From Firmicutes bacterium HGW-Firmicutes-7 (GTDB taxonomy: Bacteria; Bacillota; Clostridia; Lachnospirales; Vallitaleaceae): a stretch of 64,000 nt of DNA. The notes beneath the pieces were generated by a model. The model was not told the DNA's origin and made no database searches. It worked only from the letters and a program-made list of their open reading frames with translations. The DNA is taken from NCBI GenBank assembly GCA_002841375.1, contig PGZO01000012.1, forward strand, positions 1 to 64,000, read 5' to 3'. Made by a program: the position numbers and the translations under genes. This document shows, piece after piece, positions 63,265-64,000 of this stretch (its first letter is position 1; each line of letters opens with the position of its first letter).

Positions 63265-63358
63265 CTGGTTTCAGATAAATAGCAATGAAAAAGAGGAAGT
63301 TATGAAGACGAAAGAACAGACAAATGAGAGATGTTGATATGACATATGAGGTGAAGAA

Positions 63359-64000
63359 ATGAGAATTGAAAAGGATCAGCTTGGCGAAATGAAGTTGCCA
63401 AAGGAAGTCTATTATGGAATACATACAGCTAGAGCTTTGGATAATTTTACTGTAAGTGGAAAAGGTGTTAGAAATAGCTTGTTATTAGCGCTAATTGAAG
63501 TTAAAAAAGCGGCCGCAATGGCAAATGTAAAAGTTGGATTGCTAAATGAGAAACTTGGAGATGCAATTGTTGATGCCTGCAATGAGCTTCTAGAAGCAGA
63601 AGGAGATAATCTATTATGGAAAAATATATTTACCGATGCTTTTCAGGGAGGGGCAGGCACTTCAACAAACATGAATATAAATGAAGTGCTAGCAAATGTG
63701 GCAATAGAAAAGCTTTCAGGGAAACTAGGTGATTACGATTTAATTCATCCCATTAATCATGTAAATCTTTCTCAATCTACAAATGATGTTTATCCTACGG
63801 CACTTAGAATTGCAGCTGTAAGAGAAACTAGAAAGTTAAGTGATGCGTTATCAATACTTCAAGAAAGCTTGCAAGAGAAAGAGAATGCATTTAGTAGTGT
63901 TATTAAGCTTGGAAGAACGCAACTAATGGATGCGCTTCCAATCACTGTAGGCCAAGAATTTGGTGCATGGGCTAGAGCAATTTCTAGAGACCGGTGGAGA
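63359..64000 (+). CDS. aspA: Aspartate ammonia-lyase/fumarase II superfamily protein, 3' truncated by window end
   Basis: 214 codons are visible without a stop. Start ATG 63359, GAGGTGA 6 nt upstream. The N-terminus MRIEKDQLGEMKLPKEVYYG then IHTARALDNF is of the aspartase type rather than fumarase. Conserved blocks are GGAGTSTNMNINEVLANVA (around 97-115), HPINHVNLSQSTNDVYPTAL (around 130-149) and KLGRTQLMDALPITVGQEFG (around 182-201). The substrate is either aspartate (to fumarate and ammonia) or fumarate/malate. The SS-loop that would settle the mechanism lies outside the window. Complete product should be near 460 residues. Confidence 0.88.
   Translation, partial: MRIEKDQLGEMKLPKEVYYGIHTARALDNFTVSGKGVRNSLLLALIEVKKAAAMANVKVGLLNEKLGDAIVDACNELLEAEGDNLLWKNIFTDAFQGGAGTSTNMNINEVLANVAIEKLSGKLGDYDLIHPINHVNLSQSTNDVYPTALRIAAVRETRKLSDALSILQESLQEKENAFSSVIKLGRTQLMDALPITVGQEFGAWARAISRDRWR

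Noticed and set aside
63236-63424. Minus-strand 62-codon open frame
   Set aside because: It covers the terminator and the start of the aspartase-like gene in antisense, with no ribosome-binding site or recognisable product.

Overview
The window is about 64 kb of AT-rich DNA from what looks like an anaerobic, spore-forming Clostridia-type Firmicute. The signs are strong AGGAGG ribosome-binding sites with frequent GTG/TTG starts, a pyruvate:ferredoxin oxidoreductase, a trans-2-enoyl-CoA reductase of the butyrate type, two small spore-type proteins (DUF3787-like and SASP-like), and the rho-rpmE-DUF1385-prmC-prfA order common in Clostridia. I cannot name the genus. No insertion sequence with a transposase, no prophage and no CRISPR array is visible.

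Layout. 1-905: eight tRNA genes (Asn, Glu, Thr, Met, Asp, Val, Leu, Arg). 1-5.6 kb: a radical SAM/SPASM protein, a secreted beta-propeller protein and mgtE. 5.8-11.7 kb: fba, rho, rpmE, DUF1385, prmC, prfA. 11.9-17.2 kb: hemerythrin, an unknown protein, a CoA-binding protein and PFOR. 17.2-26.9 kb: two c-di-GMP signalling proteins, spore-type small proteins, an MBL hydrolase, a VOC protein, a phospholipase-C-like protein, ter and galE. 27.2-58.7 kb: a large exopolysaccharide (EPS) and cell-surface locus. 58.8-64 kb: a diguanylate cyclase, a cold-shock protein, a GPH sugar symporter, plsC and the start of an aspartase/fumarase family gene.

The EPS locus contains UDP-sugar dehydrogenases (ugd, wecC-like), glycosyltransferases, a heparinase-like lyase, TagA/WecG-type transferase, Wzz and BY-kinase, Wzy, Wzx, the dTDP-sugar genes rfbA/C/B without rfbD, and the polyprenyl-phosphate sugar transferase that would start each repeat unit. 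Three homologous parallel-beta-helix proteins lie in the locus, one with an S-layer anchoring region and one with a tail-fibre-like N-terminus. It also contains a thioester adhesin with long GDEEPA repeats and a sortase-type tail.

Two items stand out. First, a peptide-modification island sits inside the EPS locus. It has an HprK-like kinase, a PqqD-like (lasso B1-type) protein, a 33-codon precursor with a lasso-type leader and a C-terminal Ser, an ABC exporter and a nucleotidyltransferase; a lasso B2-type protease lies 13 kb upstream. No lasso cyclase is present, so the product may be a non-lasso, possibly phosphorylated, peptide tied to the cell surface. Second, mgtE is preceded by a 22-codon leader ORF beginning MDIEPE and by four mutually complementary segments that can form alternative hairpins. 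One of these hairpins traps the mgtE start codon. This looks like a leader-peptide-controlled magnesium switch in place of the usual M-box riboswitch.
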